Shown here one piece after another: positions 47,453 to 59,215 of a stretch of 64,000 nucleotides of DNA. A program made the position numbers and the translations under genes. The notes below the pieces were generated by a model. The model was not told the DNA's origin and did not search any database. It saw nothing but the letters and a program-made list of their open reading frames with translations. The stretch is from the NCBI RefSeq assembly GCF_004571075.1, contig NZ_SPQP01000011.1:1-64000 (forward strand), written 5' to 3'. Every line of letters starts with the position of its first letter. Position 1 is the stretch's first letter. The stretch is from Blastococcus sp. TF02A-35 (GTDB lineage Bacteria > Actinomycetota > Actinomycetes > Mycobacteriales > Geodermatophilaceae).

Positions 47453-48001
47453 CTAGTCCGGCTGCTCGGCGGCGAGCGCCTCGGCGAGCTTCTGCCGGGC
47501 CGCCTCCCGCGCCACCGGGTCGTGCCGGTCGGCGTCGTCGTCGAACACGACGGTCCACTCCCGCTCGGCCTGGCCGGGCACCCGGCGGGCGACCAGCAGC
47601 ACCCCGCCCCGGTCCGGCAGCGGGGTCCGGCGGCTGGTCACCACGGTCTGGTCCACCCGCTTGCGCACCACCGCCGGCAGGTCGCCGGCATCGGCGAGCA
47701 CGTGCCGGACCACCGGCTCCCGGGCCTGGACGCCCGGCTCGACCTCCGTCAGCGCCGTGACCGCGAAGCTGCCGCCGCCGTCGTTCGTCCCCGCCCAGCG
47801 CGCGGAGCCGACCAGGTGCCACGGCACCATGCCCCCGGCGCCACCGACGACGCGCAGCCCGCGCGAGGTGGCGACCAGCCAGCCGCCGTCGCGGGCCAGC
47901 ACGCCCCAGGCGAGCACCCGCTCGTCCGGGTCGGCCAGCGCGGCGCGCACCTCCTCGGGCGGCCGGGCGAACCGGCGCCGCACCGCGTCGAGCAGGCTCA
48001 C
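47453..48001 (-). CDS. Hypothetical protein downstream of dnaG
   Basis: About 182 residues from a GTG overlapping the dnaG stop (GTGA). It reads MSLLDAVRRRFARPPEEVRA, then VLAWGVLARDGGWLVATSRG and WHLVGSARWAGTNDGG: a beta-rich domain like the short PH-like or DUF proteins that follow dnaG in actinobacteria. An acidic segment WTVVFDDDADRHDPVAREAARQ is near the end. I have no functional assignment. Confidence 0.8.
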   Translation of the reverse strand: MSLLDAVRRRFARPPEEVRAALADPDERVLAWGVLARDGGWLVATSRGLRVVGGAGGMVPWHLVGSARWAGTNDGGGSFAVTALTEVEPGVQAREPVVRHVLADAGDLPAVVRKRVDQTVVTSRRTPLPDRGGVLLVARRVPGQAEREWTVVFDDDADRHDPVAREAARQKLAEALAAEQPD

Positions 48002-49881
48002 CCGAGCCCGCCGACCGCGCGCTTGCGCAGGGAGATCGCCAGCTGCTCCAGGTCCATCAGCTGCTTGAAGGCCTTCATGTACTCGTCGCCGGCCTCGACC
48101 GGGTTCATCCGCTGCAGCCGCCCCTTGAGCCCGGCGATCTCGCGCACCGTCGCCATCTCCTGCAGGCGCGCGACGACGGCGTTCACGTACCCGGCGTCGG
48201 CCTCGCCGACCGAGCGCAGCGGCTCGACCGCCAGCGCGGTGAGCAGCGCCCGGGCGCTCTCCCGCTCGCAGTGCTGCGCCACCTCGTCCAGCCACGCCGG
48301 ACCGGTGACGGCCGTGCTCGCCGCGCCGCCGGCAGCCGCCACGGCCGCGGCGACGGCGGCGTAGTCGGGGTCGGTGAAGGCGGCGGGCGGCACGGCGTCG
48401 AAGGCCGGCCCGGCGTACTCGGGCACCTGGAGCGCGGCCTTGACCGCCTCCCGCTCGACGGCGACCGCGGCGTCGTCCGGCGTCCGCCTCGGTGCGCGCG
48501 GCCGCCCGCGGGACGGCACCCCTCCCCCGTCGCCGGACACCCGGCGCATGCGCTCGAGCACCTCGGACTCGTCGACGTTGCCGATCATCCCGGCCAGCTC
48601 GCGGGCGTAGGCCGGGCGCAGGGCGTGGTCCTTGATCTGCGCGACCAGCGGCGCGGTCTTCTCCAGCGCGGCTACCCTGCCCTCGACGGTGTCCAGGTCG
48701 TAGCCGGCCAGCGTCGTCCTCAGCACGAACGCGATCAGCGGGGTGCGCCGGGCGACGAGGTCGCGGACGGCGGCGTCGCCCTGCTCCTGGCGCAGCTCGC
48801 AGGGATCGCGTCCCTCCTGCTCGACCGCGACGAACGTCTGCCCCACGAAGCGCTGGTCCTCGGCGAAGGTCTTCATCGCCGCCGCCTGGCCCGCCGCGTC
48901 GCCGTCGAAGGTGTAGACGACCTCGCCGCGGAACTCGTCCTGGTCCATCAGCAGCCGGCGCAGCACCCCGATGTGCTCGGCGCCGAAGGCGGTGCCGCAG
49001 GAGGCGACCGCCGTCGTGACGCCGGCGAGGTGGCAGGCCATCACGTCGGTGTAGCCCTCGACGACGACGGCCTGGTGCCGCTTGGCGATGTCGCGCTTGG
49101 CCCGGTCGATGCCGTACAGCACCGAGCTCTTCTTGTAGAGCGGCGTCTCGGGGGTGTTGAGGTACTTCGGGCCCGGGTCGTCGTCCATGAGCTTGCGGGC
49201 GCCGAAGCCGATGACGTCGCCGGTGATGTCGCGGATCGGCCACACCAGCCGCCGGTGGAACGGGTCGATGAGCGTGCCGCGGGAGGACTCCTTCGCCAGC
49301 CCGCCGGTGACCAGCTCCGCCTGGGTGAAGCCCTTGGCCCGCAGGTGCCGGGTCAGCGCGTCCCAGCCGCCGGGCGCGTACCCGCAGCCGAAGTCCAGCG
49401 CGGCCTGGCGGTCGAACGCGCGGTCGGCGAGGAACTGCCGGGCCGGGGCCGCCTCGGGCGTGGTGAGCTGCTCGGCGTAGAACGCGGCGGCCGCGGTGTT
49501 GGCGGCGACCAGCCGCGCGCGCTGGCCCACCGAGGCGCGGTCGGGGCCGGCGGTGGGTCGCCCGCCGTCGTCCTCGTACTTCAGCTCGATGTTGGCGCGG
49601 TTGGCCAGCAGCTCGACCGCCTCGGTGAAGGACAGGTGGTCGATGTCCTGCACGAAGCGGATGACGTCGCCGCCGACCCCGCAGCCGAAGCAGTGGTACA
49701 GCCCGCGGGAGGGCGTCACCTGGAACGAGGGCGACTTCTCGTCGTGGAACGGGCACAGCCCCTTGAGGCTGCCGCCACCGGCGCGCTTGAGCTGCAGGTG
49801 CTCGCCGATGATGTCGTCGATCTTGCTGCGCTCGCGGACCAGCGCGATGTCGGCGGCCCGGATCCGCCCTCGCCCGGCCAT
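47998..49881 (-). CDS. dnaG: DNA primase
   Basis: A 627-residue primase. The N-terminal CHC2 zinc-binding domain has Cys43, His46, Cys64 and Cys67 (LCPFHDEKSPSF, YHCFGCGVGGD). The TOPRIM catalytic core follows (VVVEGYTDVMACHLAG, VVYTFDGDAAGQAAAMK). The C-terminal helicase-binding region is Ala-rich and ends LEQLAISLRKRAVGGLG. It makes RNA primers for the replisome. The ATG overlaps the upstream stop (TGATG) and its own stop overlaps the next gene, so it sits in a tight operon. Confidence 0.97.
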   Translation of the reverse strand: MAGRGRIRAADIALVRERSKIDDIIGEHLQLKRAGGGSLKGLCPFHDEKSPSFQVTPSRGLYHCFGCGVGGDVIRFVQDIDHLSFTEAVELLANRANIELKYEDDGGRPTAGPDRASVGQRARLVAANTAAAAFYAEQLTTPEAAPARQFLADRAFDRQAALDFGCGYAPGGWDALTRHLRAKGFTQAELVTGGLAKESSRGTLIDPFHRRLVWPIRDITGDVIGFGARKLMDDDPGPKYLNTPETPLYKKSSVLYGIDRAKRDIAKRHQAVVVEGYTDVMACHLAGVTTAVASCGTAFGAEHIGVLRRLLMDQDEFRGEVVYTFDGDAAGQAAAMKTFAEDQRFVGQTFVAVEQEGRDPCELRQEQGDAAVRDLVARRTPLIAFVLRTTLAGYDLDTVEGRVAALEKTAPLVAQIKDHALRPAYARELAGMIGNVDESEVLERMRRVSGDGGGVPSRGRPRAPRRTPDDAAVAVEREAVKAALQVPEYAGPAFDAVPPAAFTDPDYAAVAAAVAAAGGAASTAVTGPAWLDEVAQHCERESARALLTALAVEPLRSVGEADAGYVNAVVARLQEMATVREIAGLKGRLQRMNPVEAGDEYMKAFKQLMDLEQLAISLRKRAVGGLG

Positions 49882-50393
49882 CAGCTGCCTCCCGCCGCCG
49901 CGGCGCCACCGGCGATCGCGGCGGTGGCCGCGGCCTGGTCGCGGCGGCTCATCACCAGCGCCAGCCACAGCAGGAAGACCTGGTGGTCCAGCGGCAGCGT
50001 GTCGTCTGCGGTCAGTGTCGGCCGCGGCGACCAGCCACCCGTGGTCCCGGTCTCGGCGACCACCCGGTCCCCGGCCAGGTAGCGGTGGCCACCCTTCCAG
50101 CGGGACACGACCTCGGCCCGCACCGGGAGCCCCTCCAGGTCGACCTGCCAGGTGCCCCTCCAGAACGACGTCTGCTCCGCGCTGATCCGGACGGCGTCCT
50201 CCGGCTCGCTCGCCCACCGGCCGGTGAGCCTGCGCTTCTGCTTGGCGAGCACCCACTCGCGGTCGCCGACGACGGCCGTGGCCGCCTCCTTCCAGCCGGG
50301 CGCGCGCAGGGTGGCCACGACGACGCCGTTCCGGAGGACGGGCAGGACGCGCTTCTCCACGCCCGCCGAGCCGGCCTTGCCCAGTTCGAGCAC
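49881..50393 (-). CDS. Hypothetical protein upstream of dnaG
   Basis: A 170-residue protein starting at a GTG with an AGGAAGG ribosome site: MLELGKAGSAGVEKRVLPVLRNG, then WKEAATAVVGDREWVLAKQK, WRGTWQVDLEGLPVRAEVVS and a C-terminal hydrophobic stretch VFLLWLALVMSRRDQAAATAAIAGG. The twelve-strand-like pattern resembles LURP-one/scramblase-type proteins, but this is a fold guess. It is coupled to dnaG (TGATG) and widely neighbours dnaG in related genomes as far as I know. Confidence 0.8.
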   Translation of the reverse strand: MLELGKAGSAGVEKRVLPVLRNGVVVATLRAPGWKEAATAVVGDREWVLAKQKRRLTGRWASEPEDAVRISAEQTSFWRGTWQVDLEGLPVRAEVVSRWKGGHRYLAGDRVVAETGTTGGWSPRPTLTADDTLPLDHQVFLLWLALVMSRRDQAAATAAIAGGAAAAGGS

Positions 50394-50404
50394 TGTGTCC
50401 TTCC

Positions 50405-51028
50405 TCAGCCGATGCCGGGTGCCCCGGCGACGCTCTCGCCGGTGACGCGGTAGAGCAGGTAGGCAGCAGTCTCCCGCAGGATGTAGCGGAACTGGGTGTC
50501 GCGGGTCTGCACGGCCGGGCCCTGCCGGGTCGGCGAGCTCTCGGCCTGCATGCCGGCGTCCTCGGCCATCCGCTCGGCCCGCATGGCGTGCCACGGGTCG
50601 GTGACGAGCACCGCGCGCTCCCAGCCGCGGTCGGCGAAGGCCGCGCCCACGGCCCGCATGCTCTCCAGGGTATCGACGCCCTCGGGCACCGCGAGCAGGG
50701 CCTCCGCGGGCACGCCGGTCTGCGCCAGGTAGTCGCGCCCGGCCTCGGCCTCGGCGAACTGGTCGCCGTCGGCCTTGCCGCCGACGGTGACGACCACCGG
50801 GGCGACGCCCTCCTCGAACAGGTCGCGGGCGTGCTCCAGCCGGGCCTCGAAGATCGAGGACGGGACGCCGTTGTACTGCGCCGACCCCAGGACCACGATC
50901 GCGTCGGACTGGGGCCGGGAGTCCTGCCGCGCGGTCCACCAGATGCCGAGCGCGGTGGAGACGACGAGCAGCACGGCGGCCAGGACGACCGCACCCACCA
51001 CCCGCGTCACGAGCCTCCACACCAGCAC
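50405..51028 (-). CDS. YdcF/ElyC (DUF218) family membrane protein
   Basis: A 207-residue protein: an N-terminal helix (VVGAVVLAAVLLVVSTALGIWW), then the DUF218 core DAIVVLGSAQYNGVPS, VVVTVGGKADGDQFAEAEAG and AVLVTDPWHAMRAERMAEDAG, with the conserved D-AIVVLG and WHxxR motifs. These proteins act in envelope or peptidoglycan precursor homeostasis. It is the first gene of the dnaG transcription unit. The frame is open upstream, but this start gives the membrane helix directly. Confidence 0.9.
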   Translation of the reverse strand: MLVWRLVTRVVGAVVLAAVLLVVSTALGIWWTARQDSRPQSDAIVVLGSAQYNGVPSSIFEARLEHARDLFEEGVAPVVVTVGGKADGDQFAEAEAGRDYLAQTGVPAEALLAVPEGVDTLESMRAVGAAFADRGWERAVLVTDPWHAMRAERMAEDAGMQAESSPTRQGPAVQTRDTQFRYILRETAAYLLYRVTGESVAGAPGIG

Positions 51029-51115
51029 CCGTCATGGGTACCACGCGGGACCGACGGCGTGCGCTCCGCGGGGGCCTCCACGGACCGGCCCCGCCAGCCG
51101 ATCCCACCCCTATCT

Positions 51116-51134
51116 GGGAACGATTATCGTTTGC
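51116..51134. promoter_or_regulatory. Zur-box-like palindrome
   Basis: AACGAT-T-ATCGTT (51119-51131) is a perfect palindrome with flanks resembling the actinobacterial zinc-uptake-regulator box (TGAnAACGATTATCGTT type). It sits about 45 bases before the aztD start. It should repress the two zinc genes when zinc is plentiful. Confidence 0.75.
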
Positions 51135-51176
51135 GCTACGGTGACGCCCGTCCACCTCTAGCTCCAGGAGAAACCC

Positions 51177-52454
51177 GTGCGCCGCCTGACCTCCCCCTCC
51201 CTCCGCGTCATCGCCCTGACCGCGGCGCTGCCGCTGGCGCTCGCCACCGGCTGCGCCTCGACCGACGGCTCCGATGCCGCCGCCCCGTCCGAGACCACGT
51301 CCGCCCCCGAGCCCACCGAGGTGGGCGGCAGCTCGCCGCGGCTGGCCCTGACCTACGACGGCGGCATCCAGGTGCTGGACGCCAGCACGCTGGAGGTGCT
51401 CGCCGACGAGGAGCTGGACGGGTTCAACCGCCTCAACCCCGCCGGCGACGGCCGCCACTTCCTCGTCTCCACGCAGGGCGGCTTCCAACTGCTCGACGGC
51501 GGCGCCTGGGCCGAGCCGCACGGCGACCACTCGCACTACTACACCGCCGAGCCGCAGCTGACCGACGTCGTCTTCGAGGCGGAGAAGCCGGGCCACGTCG
51601 TCGCCCACGCCGGACGGACGGTGCTGTTCGACGACGGCACCGGGCGGGTCACCGCGTTCGACAGCGCGGACATCGCCGACCCCGACCGGGAGGTCGAGGA
51701 GCTCACCACCCCCGAGGCCCACCACGGCGTCGCGGTCGAGCTCGAGGACGGCACGATGCTGGTCTCCGACGGCACCGAGGAGGAGCGCACCGGCGTCCGC
51801 ATCCTCGACGCCGACGGGAACGAGGTCGCCGCCACCGACGACTGCCCCGCCGTGCACGGCGAGACCGTGGCCGCGGACGAGGCGATCGTCATCGGCTGCC
51901 AGGACGGCGCCGTGCTCTACGCCGACGGCCGGCTGACCAAGATCGACAGGCCGGACGAGTACGGCCGCATCGGCAACCAGTTCGGCACCGAGGACTCGGC
52001 GATCGTGCTCGGCGACTACGAGCGCAGTGCCGAGGACCGGTCCAGCACCGTCGCGCTCATCGACACCACGACGGCCCAGCTCCGCCTCGTCGACCTGCCG
52101 GCGCCCTACTGGTACCGCTCCTTCGCCCGCGGCCCGGCCGGCGAGGGCCTCGTGCTCACCTACGACGGCGCCCTGCAGGTGATCGACCCGGTCTCCGGCA
52201 CGGTCACGAGGTCCATCCAGGTCACGGCTCCGTGGGAGGAGTCCGACGACTGGCAGGACCCGCACCCGCAGGTCGTCGTCGTCGGCGGCATGGCGTACGT
52301 GACCGAGCCGGCCACCCAGCGGATCCACGCCGTGGACGTCGAGGGCGGTGAGGTGTGGAAGAGCGCCGACCTCGAGGTGACGCCCAACGAGCTGGCCGGC
52401 GTCCCCGGGGACGTCGACGAGCACGCCGGCCACGAGCACGAGCACGACGAGTGA
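51177..52454 (+). CDS. aztD: AztD-type zinc metallochaperone lipoprotein
   Basis: A 425-residue beta-propeller-like protein with a lipobox (PLALATGCAS, Cys26). The mature part shows repeated WD-like blades (LALTYDGGIQVLDASTLEVL, GLVLTYDGALQVIDPVSG), a metal-ligand segment PHGDHSHYY and a His-rich tail HAGHEHEHDE. AztD hands zinc to the AztC binding protein. It starts at a GTG with CAGGAG upstream and overlaps aztC by four bases (GTGA). The Zur-like box upstream supports zinc control. Confidence 0.9.
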   Translation: MRRLTSPSLRVIALTAALPLALATGCASTDGSDAAAPSETTSAPEPTEVGGSSPRLALTYDGGIQVLDASTLEVLADEELDGFNRLNPAGDGRHFLVSTQGGFQLLDGGAWAEPHGDHSHYYTAEPQLTDVVFEAEKPGHVVAHAGRTVLFDDGTGRVTAFDSADIADPDREVEELTTPEAHHGVAVELEDGTMLVSDGTEEERTGVRILDADGNEVAATDDCPAVHGETVAADEAIVIGCQDGAVLYADGRLTKIDRPDEYGRIGNQFGTEDSAIVLGDYERSAEDRSSTVALIDTTTAQLRLVDLPAPYWYRSFARGPAGEGLVLTYDGALQVIDPVSGTVTRSIQVTAPWEESDDWQDPHPQVVVVGGMAYVTEPATQRIHAVDVEGGEVWKSADLEVTPNELAGVPGDVDEHAGHEHEHDE

Positions 52455-53320
52455 GGCCGACCGGCAGGCGGCGGGCCGTCCCGGCAGCGGTGCTCGTCCT
52501 GGGCCTCGCCGGCTGCGGCGCGGGCCAGGCGGCGGAGGACGACGGCCGGCTCGACGTCGTCGTCTCCTCCTACCCGCTGCAGTACGTGGCCGAGCAGGTC
52601 GGCGGCGAGCACGTGGCGGTCGCGAACCTGACTCCGCCCGGCGGCGACACGCACCGCCTCGACCCCGCCCCCCGCGACGTCGCGGCGCTGTCCGAGGCCG
52701 ACGTCGTGGTGCACCTGTCCGGGGGCATGCAGCCGGCCGTGGACGACGTCGTCGCCCGGGAGCGGCCCGAGCACCTGGTCGACGCGGCGTCCGTGGCCGA
52801 CCGCGGCCCGGACCCGCACTTCTGGCTGGACCCGCTACGCCTGGCCGGGCTCGGCCGGGACGTGGCAGCGGAGCTGGCGGAGGTCGACCCGGACCACGCC
52901 GACGACTACGCCGCCAGGGCCGACCGCCTGGCCGACCTGCTCGCCGGGATCGACCGCGAGTACACCGAGGCGCTCTCGGACTGCCGCGGCGCCACGCTCC
53001 TCGCCTCGCACGAGGCGTTCGGCTACCTCGCCGAGCGGTACGGCCTGCGGCAGGTCGGCGTGGCCGGTCTCGACCCGATGGTCGAGCCCTCACCCACCCG
53101 GGTGCGGGCGGCGGCCGACGCCGTGGGCGGCTCGGGGGCCAGGACCATCTTCTTCGAGGCGGCGGCGGGGTCCTCGGTCGCCGAGGTGCTGGCCGCCGAC
53201 CTCGGGCTGGCCACCGACGTCCTGCACCCGATCGAGCGGGTGCAGGACGGGGAGAGCTATCCCGGGCTCATGTCGGCCAACCTGGCCGCCCTCGAGCGCG
53301 GCCTCGTCTGCAACGGCTGA
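52451..53320 (+). CDS. aztC: Zinc ABC transporter substrate-binding lipoprotein
   Basis: A 289-residue ZnuA/TroA-type metal-binding protein. The lipobox is LVLGLAGCGAG. Zinc ligands are expected in PGGDTHRLDP, PDPHFWLDPL, ASHEAFGYLAERYG and the Glu/Asp near FFEAAAGSS. The long His-rich loop of ZnuA is missing, as in AztC, where a separate chaperone (AztD) takes its role. The start is a GTG overlapping the aztD stop. The permease and ATPase genes (aztA, aztB) are not in this window, so they must be elsewhere. Confidence 0.9.
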   Translation: MRPTGRRRAVPAAVLVLGLAGCGAGQAAEDDGRLDVVVSSYPLQYVAEQVGGEHVAVANLTPPGGDTHRLDPAPRDVAALSEADVVVHLSGGMQPAVDDVVARERPEHLVDAASVADRGPDPHFWLDPLRLAGLGRDVAAELAEVDPDHADDYAARADRLADLLAGIDREYTEALSDCRGATLLASHEAFGYLAERYGLRQVGVAGLDPMVEPSPTRVRAAADAVGGSGARTIFFEAAAGSSVAEVLAADLGLATDVLHPIERVQDGESYPGLMSANLAALERGLVCNG

Positions 53321-53329
53321 CCCCGCGGA

Positions 53330-53361
53330 GGCCCCCGGCCGGCGCCCGCCGGCCGGGGGCC
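53330..53361. terminator. 14-bp bidirectional terminator hairpin
   Basis: A perfect stem (53330-53343 with 53348-53361) with a 4-base loop lies between convergent aztC and ppdK. It should end both transcripts. Confidence 0.8.
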
Positions 53362-53366
53362 GTCCG

Positions 53367-56057
<2,691 letters not shown>

Positions 56058-56228
56058 CCCCGTACCTCCACGCTCGACTACCGGCCTCCGCGTGGTCGAG
56101 ATGGTGCCGCACCGGAGGCCTCCGGTCTGCCCGCCCGCTCGCGCCGGGAGGTGCCCGGACGCCGGTCAGGATCCCGTGATCTTGGCGCAGAGCGGGGTGC
56201 GGCGCGATTCGGCCACACCCCGGAGGGG

Positions 56229-56672
56229 TCAGCCCGCGATGCCGCAGATGCGGGGGCCGTCCTCGTTCTGGACCCGCAGCTCGGTGGTGGTGCCGTCGTC
56301 CCAGCGGACGGCGACGACCTGCACCGCGGCCCCCTCGACGGCGTCGTCGCGGACCTCGCCGATCTCCCCGCCGCCGGAGCCGAGGTAGGTGCCGGCGACC
56401 TCGTCGGGCTCGAGCCGGTCGCGTTCGTCCTGGCACAGCATCTGGTAGGCGGTGTCGGTGTCCCCGTCGGACATCGAGTCGACGAAGACCTGCGCCGCGC
56501 GCGTGGCCTGCTCCTGCGGCGAGCCCTTGAGCAGGTAGAGGAAGCCGACCATCGCGACGGCCAGGACCGTGATGCCCACGAGGCCCGCGACGATCCAGGT
56601 CCTCCCGCTGCGGGGGGTGCCCGTGTGCAGCGGTGCCGGGTCGTCGTCGTAGAGGAAGGGTCCCTGCGTCAT
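56229..56672 (-). CDS. Small membrane-anchored DUF4878-like protein
   Basis: A 147-residue protein: cytoplasmic start MTQGPFLYDDDPAPLHTG, one membrane helix (TWIVAGLVGITVLAVAMVGFLYLL), then an NTF2-like extracytoplasmic domain (QEQATRAAQVFVDSMSDGDTDTAYQMLCQDERDRL, VRWDDGTTTELRVQNEDGPRIC in two runs). It resembles DUF4878-type lipoprotein or secreted stress proteins. The ATG overlaps the dus stop (ATGA), so they are co-translated. No function is established. Confidence 0.8.
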   Translation of the reverse strand: MTQGPFLYDDDPAPLHTGTPRSGRTWIVAGLVGITVLAVAMVGFLYLLKGSPQEQATRAAQVFVDSMSDGDTDTAYQMLCQDERDRLEPDEVAGTYLGSGGGEIGEVRDDAVEGAAVQVVAVRWDDGTTTELRVQNEDGPRICGIAG

Positions 56673-57829
56673 CCACCGCTCGTCTCGAGTTCGGCACCCA
56701 CGGGGGGCCGGGGGTCGTCCCGGTCGTCGAGCCAGCCCTCCGGCAGCGCCACCGGGCGGGGCGTGCTGGTCCGTCCGCGCGGCGCACCGAGGACGGCGGT
56801 CGGGTACGGCTGGTCGGGGATGCCGGCCAGCAGCTCGGCCAGCTCGTCGAGGCTGCTCACCATCGCCAGCGCCCGGCGGACGTCGCCGCCCACGCTGAAG
56901 CCCTTGAGGTACCAGGCGACGTGCTTGCGGAAGTCGCTGCAGCCGTGCTGCTCGCCGTGCTCCTCGGCCAGCAGCTGCGCGTGCCGGTGCATGACCGCGG
57001 CGACCTCGCGGAAGGTGGGCAGCGCGCGCCGGGTCTCCCCCGCGAACGCTGCGGCGAGGTCGCCGAACAGCCACGGCCGCCCCAGGCAACCCCGGCCGAT
57101 GACGACGCCGGCGCACCCGGTCTCGGCGACCATGCGCAGCGCGTCGTCGGCCTCCCAGATGTCGCCGTTGCCGAGCACCGGGATGTCGACGGCCTCGACC
57201 AGGCGGGCGATGGGCCCCCAGTTCGCGGTGCCGCTGTAGAGCTGGTCGGCGGTGCGCCCGTGCAGGGTGATCGCCGCGGCGCCCTCGTCCTGCGCGACCC
57301 GGCCGGCGTCGAGGTAGGTCACGTGGTCGGCGTCGATGCCGATGCGGGTCTTGATGGTGACCGGCACGTCCTTCGCCGCGCGCACCGCCTCGCGGACGAT
57401 GTCGCGCAGCAGGACCCGGTGCCAGGGCAGGGCCGAGCCGCCGCCCTTGCGGGTCACCTTGGGCACCGGGCAGCCGAAGTTCAGGTCGATGTGCGCGGGG
57501 CGGGTGCCGGCGACGCCCTCGTCGACCAGCATCCCGACCGCCCGGCCGACGGTGGCCGGGTCGACGCCGTACAGCTGGACCGAGAACGCGTCCTTCTCGT
57601 CGGTCGTCGCGCGGATCATCCGCAGCGTCTTCTCGTTGCGCTCCACCAGCGCCCGCGTGGTGATCATCTCGCAGACGTAGAGGCCCGCCCCGAACTCGCG
57701 GCACAGCGTGCGGAACGCCGGGTTGGTGATGCCGGCCATCGGCGCGAGCACCACCGCGGGGTCCACCGTGAGCCCGCCGAGCCGCAGCGGCGGGAGTGCC
57801 GTCGTCGTCGGCTCGAGCGTGCTGGTCAC
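56669..57829 (-). CDS. dusB: tRNA-dihydrouridine synthase
   Basis: A 386-residue Dus enzyme. The TIM-barrel motifs are standard: LAPMAGITNPAFRTLCREFGAGL, the phosphate/FMN-binding LNFGCPVPKVTRKGGGSAL with the catalytic Cys, IGIDADHVTYLDAGRVAQDEG, AITLHGRTADQLYSGTANW, and IPVLGNGDIWEADDALRMVAETGCAGVVIGRGCLGRPWLFGDL in pieces. It reduces uridine in the tRNA D-loop. It is in an operon with the small membrane protein. The DusB assignment rests on bacterial actinobacterial form; another Dus class is possible. Confidence 0.93.
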   Translation of the reverse strand: MTSTLEPTTTALPPLRLGGLTVDPAVVLAPMAGITNPAFRTLCREFGAGLYVCEMITTRALVERNEKTLRMIRATTDEKDAFSVQLYGVDPATVGRAVGMLVDEGVAGTRPAHIDLNFGCPVPKVTRKGGGSALPWHRVLLRDIVREAVRAAKDVPVTIKTRIGIDADHVTYLDAGRVAQDEGAAAITLHGRTADQLYSGTANWGPIARLVEAVDIPVLGNGDIWEADDALRMVAETGCAGVVIGRGCLGRPWLFGDLAAAFAGETRRALPTFREVAAVMHRHAQLLAEEHGEQHGCSDFRKHVAWYLKGFSVGGDVRRALAMVSSLDELAELLAGIPDQPYPTAVLGAPRGRTSTPRPVALPEGWLDDRDDPRPPVGAELETSGG

Positions 57830-58045
57830 GGCACCCAGGGTAGGCGGCGACGCCGGTCACCCTCGCCGCCCGGCCGGGTGAGCCGGGGGCCGGGTCGACC
57901 CACCTCACCGTCGGTGGGCCCGCGCCACAGCGCGGGTCGACGGTCGGCGGCGCGACTCGACCCGCGCTGCGTCCCCAGCGAGCAGCTCGTCCACAGATGG
58001 AGCCGGTCTCGGCGCCGGCGCCGGCAGCGGCACGACGGTCGTTCC

Positions 58046-59122
58046 GTGGCCACTCCCCTGCACGTCCCGCTCGCCGTCGACGAGCCCGCCCGCCGGCGCC
58101 TCGGCATCTTCACCACCGCCGACCTCGCCCGTCGAGGCGTGACCGAACGAGAAGTCCGGACGGCGACCCGTACGGGCGCGTGGGTGCGGCTGCGCACGGG
58201 TGTGTTCGTCAGCGCCGGTGACCTCGCCGAGGTCGAGCGCTCCGACCGTCGGCCGGGGCTGGAGGCCCTCGCCGTCATGGCCGGCCTCGCCCGTCCGTCC
58301 GCCGTCCTCAGCAGGGACACCGCGGCCTGGGTGTGGGGCCTCCCCCGGCCGCGCACCACCGCTCCGGTCGGCGTGCACCTGACCGATCCGCACACGTGGC
58401 GCCGCGGGCGTGGCTGGCTGATGACCCGTGCCGCGCTGCCCGACGACGAGGTCACCCTGCGGGGCGCCTACCGGGTGACGGCGGCGGCCCGCACGCTGGT
58501 CGACGTCGCCCGGACGTGGCCGGAGGTCCACGCCGTCGCCGCCGTCGACGCCGCCTTGCTGCGCGGCCTGACGACGCGGGACGAGATGCGCCGCGTCCTC
58601 GCCCGCCAGGTGAACGTGCCAGGGATCCCACGCGCCGTCCGCGCCGTGGACCTCGCCGACGGCCGGGCCGAGTCGTGGCTGGAGACGTGCGGGCGGGTGA
58701 CGTTCGCCGCGCTCGGCCTCCCGCCCTTCGTCCCGCAGGTGGAGCTGTGGGTCGCGGGAACGCTGCTCAAGGTCGTCGACGGCTGGTACCCCGAGGCCGC
58801 GCTGGCCGTGGAGTTCGACGGGCGGGTCAAGTACCGGCGTCCGCGCTTCGGTCGCTCCCCGGAGCAGGAGCTGTGGGAGGAGAAGCGCCGGGAGGACCTG
58901 CTCCGTTCGACCGGGGTCCGGTTCCTCCGGGTCGGCTACGAGGACCTCGCCGGGGGGCGCCGTGAGCTGGACCGGGCAGCACGGCGGCTGCTCGCCGCAC
59001 CCGGCCCCGAGGTACCCGACGTCCGGGCCGTTCCGCGAGCGGAGGGTCGCTCCCGGGTGGGCGAGGCCGGGGACGACGGATGGCTGGCCCGGGTGGACGA
59101 CGGCGTCGGCCGACCGGGTTGA
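58046..59122 (+). CDS. AbiEi-like winged-helix and DUF559/Vsr-like nuclease-domain protein
   Basis: A 358-residue protein. The N-terminal part (LGIFTTADLARRGVTEREVRTATRTGAWVRLRTGVFV in two runs) is the AbiEi antitoxin-type winged helix. The middle is helical. The C-terminal part has a PD-(D/E)XK-like pattern: ESWLETCGRVTFAALGLPPF, then DGWYPEAALAVEFDGRVKY and RREDLLRSTGVRFLRVGYEDL. Such proteins are very common in actinobacteria, often without a toxin partner; none is adjacent here. The GTG at 58046 is the most natural start. Defence or repair role is unproven. Confidence 0.8.
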   Translation: MATPLHVPLAVDEPARRRLGIFTTADLARRGVTEREVRTATRTGAWVRLRTGVFVSAGDLAEVERSDRRPGLEALAVMAGLARPSAVLSRDTAAWVWGLPRPRTTAPVGVHLTDPHTWRRGRGWLMTRAALPDDEVTLRGAYRVTAAARTLVDVARTWPEVHAVAAVDAALLRGLTTRDEMRRVLARQVNVPGIPRAVRAVDLADGRAESWLETCGRVTFAALGLPPFVPQVELWVAGTLLKVVDGWYPEAALAVEFDGRVKYRRPRFGRSPEQELWEEKRREDLLRSTGVRFLRVGYEDLAGGRRELDRAARRLLAAPGPEVPDVRAVPRAEGRSRVGEAGDDGWLARVDDGVGRPG

Positions 59123-59163
59123 CCCACCTTGGCGTCCCCTGACCGGAGCTGTGGCCCGGGGCA

Positions 59164-59204
59164 CCGGTCGGCCGTGCGGGTCACCCCGGCGCACGGCCGA
59201 CCGG
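59164..59204. terminator. Perfect 15-bp hairpin between convergent genes
   Basis: CCGGTCGGCCGTGCG (59164-59178) pairs perfectly with 59190-59204 across an 11-base loop. It separates the AbiEi-like gene from the aldehyde dehydrogenase and should terminate both. Confidence 0.75.
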
Positions 59205-59215
59205 CGGTCCGAGGA

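Noticed and set aside
47998-50994. Extended dnaG frame beginning near 50994
   Set aside because: The extra N-terminus overlaps two real genes and is Arg/Pro-rich; the primase begins at the ATG at 49881 before the zinc domain.
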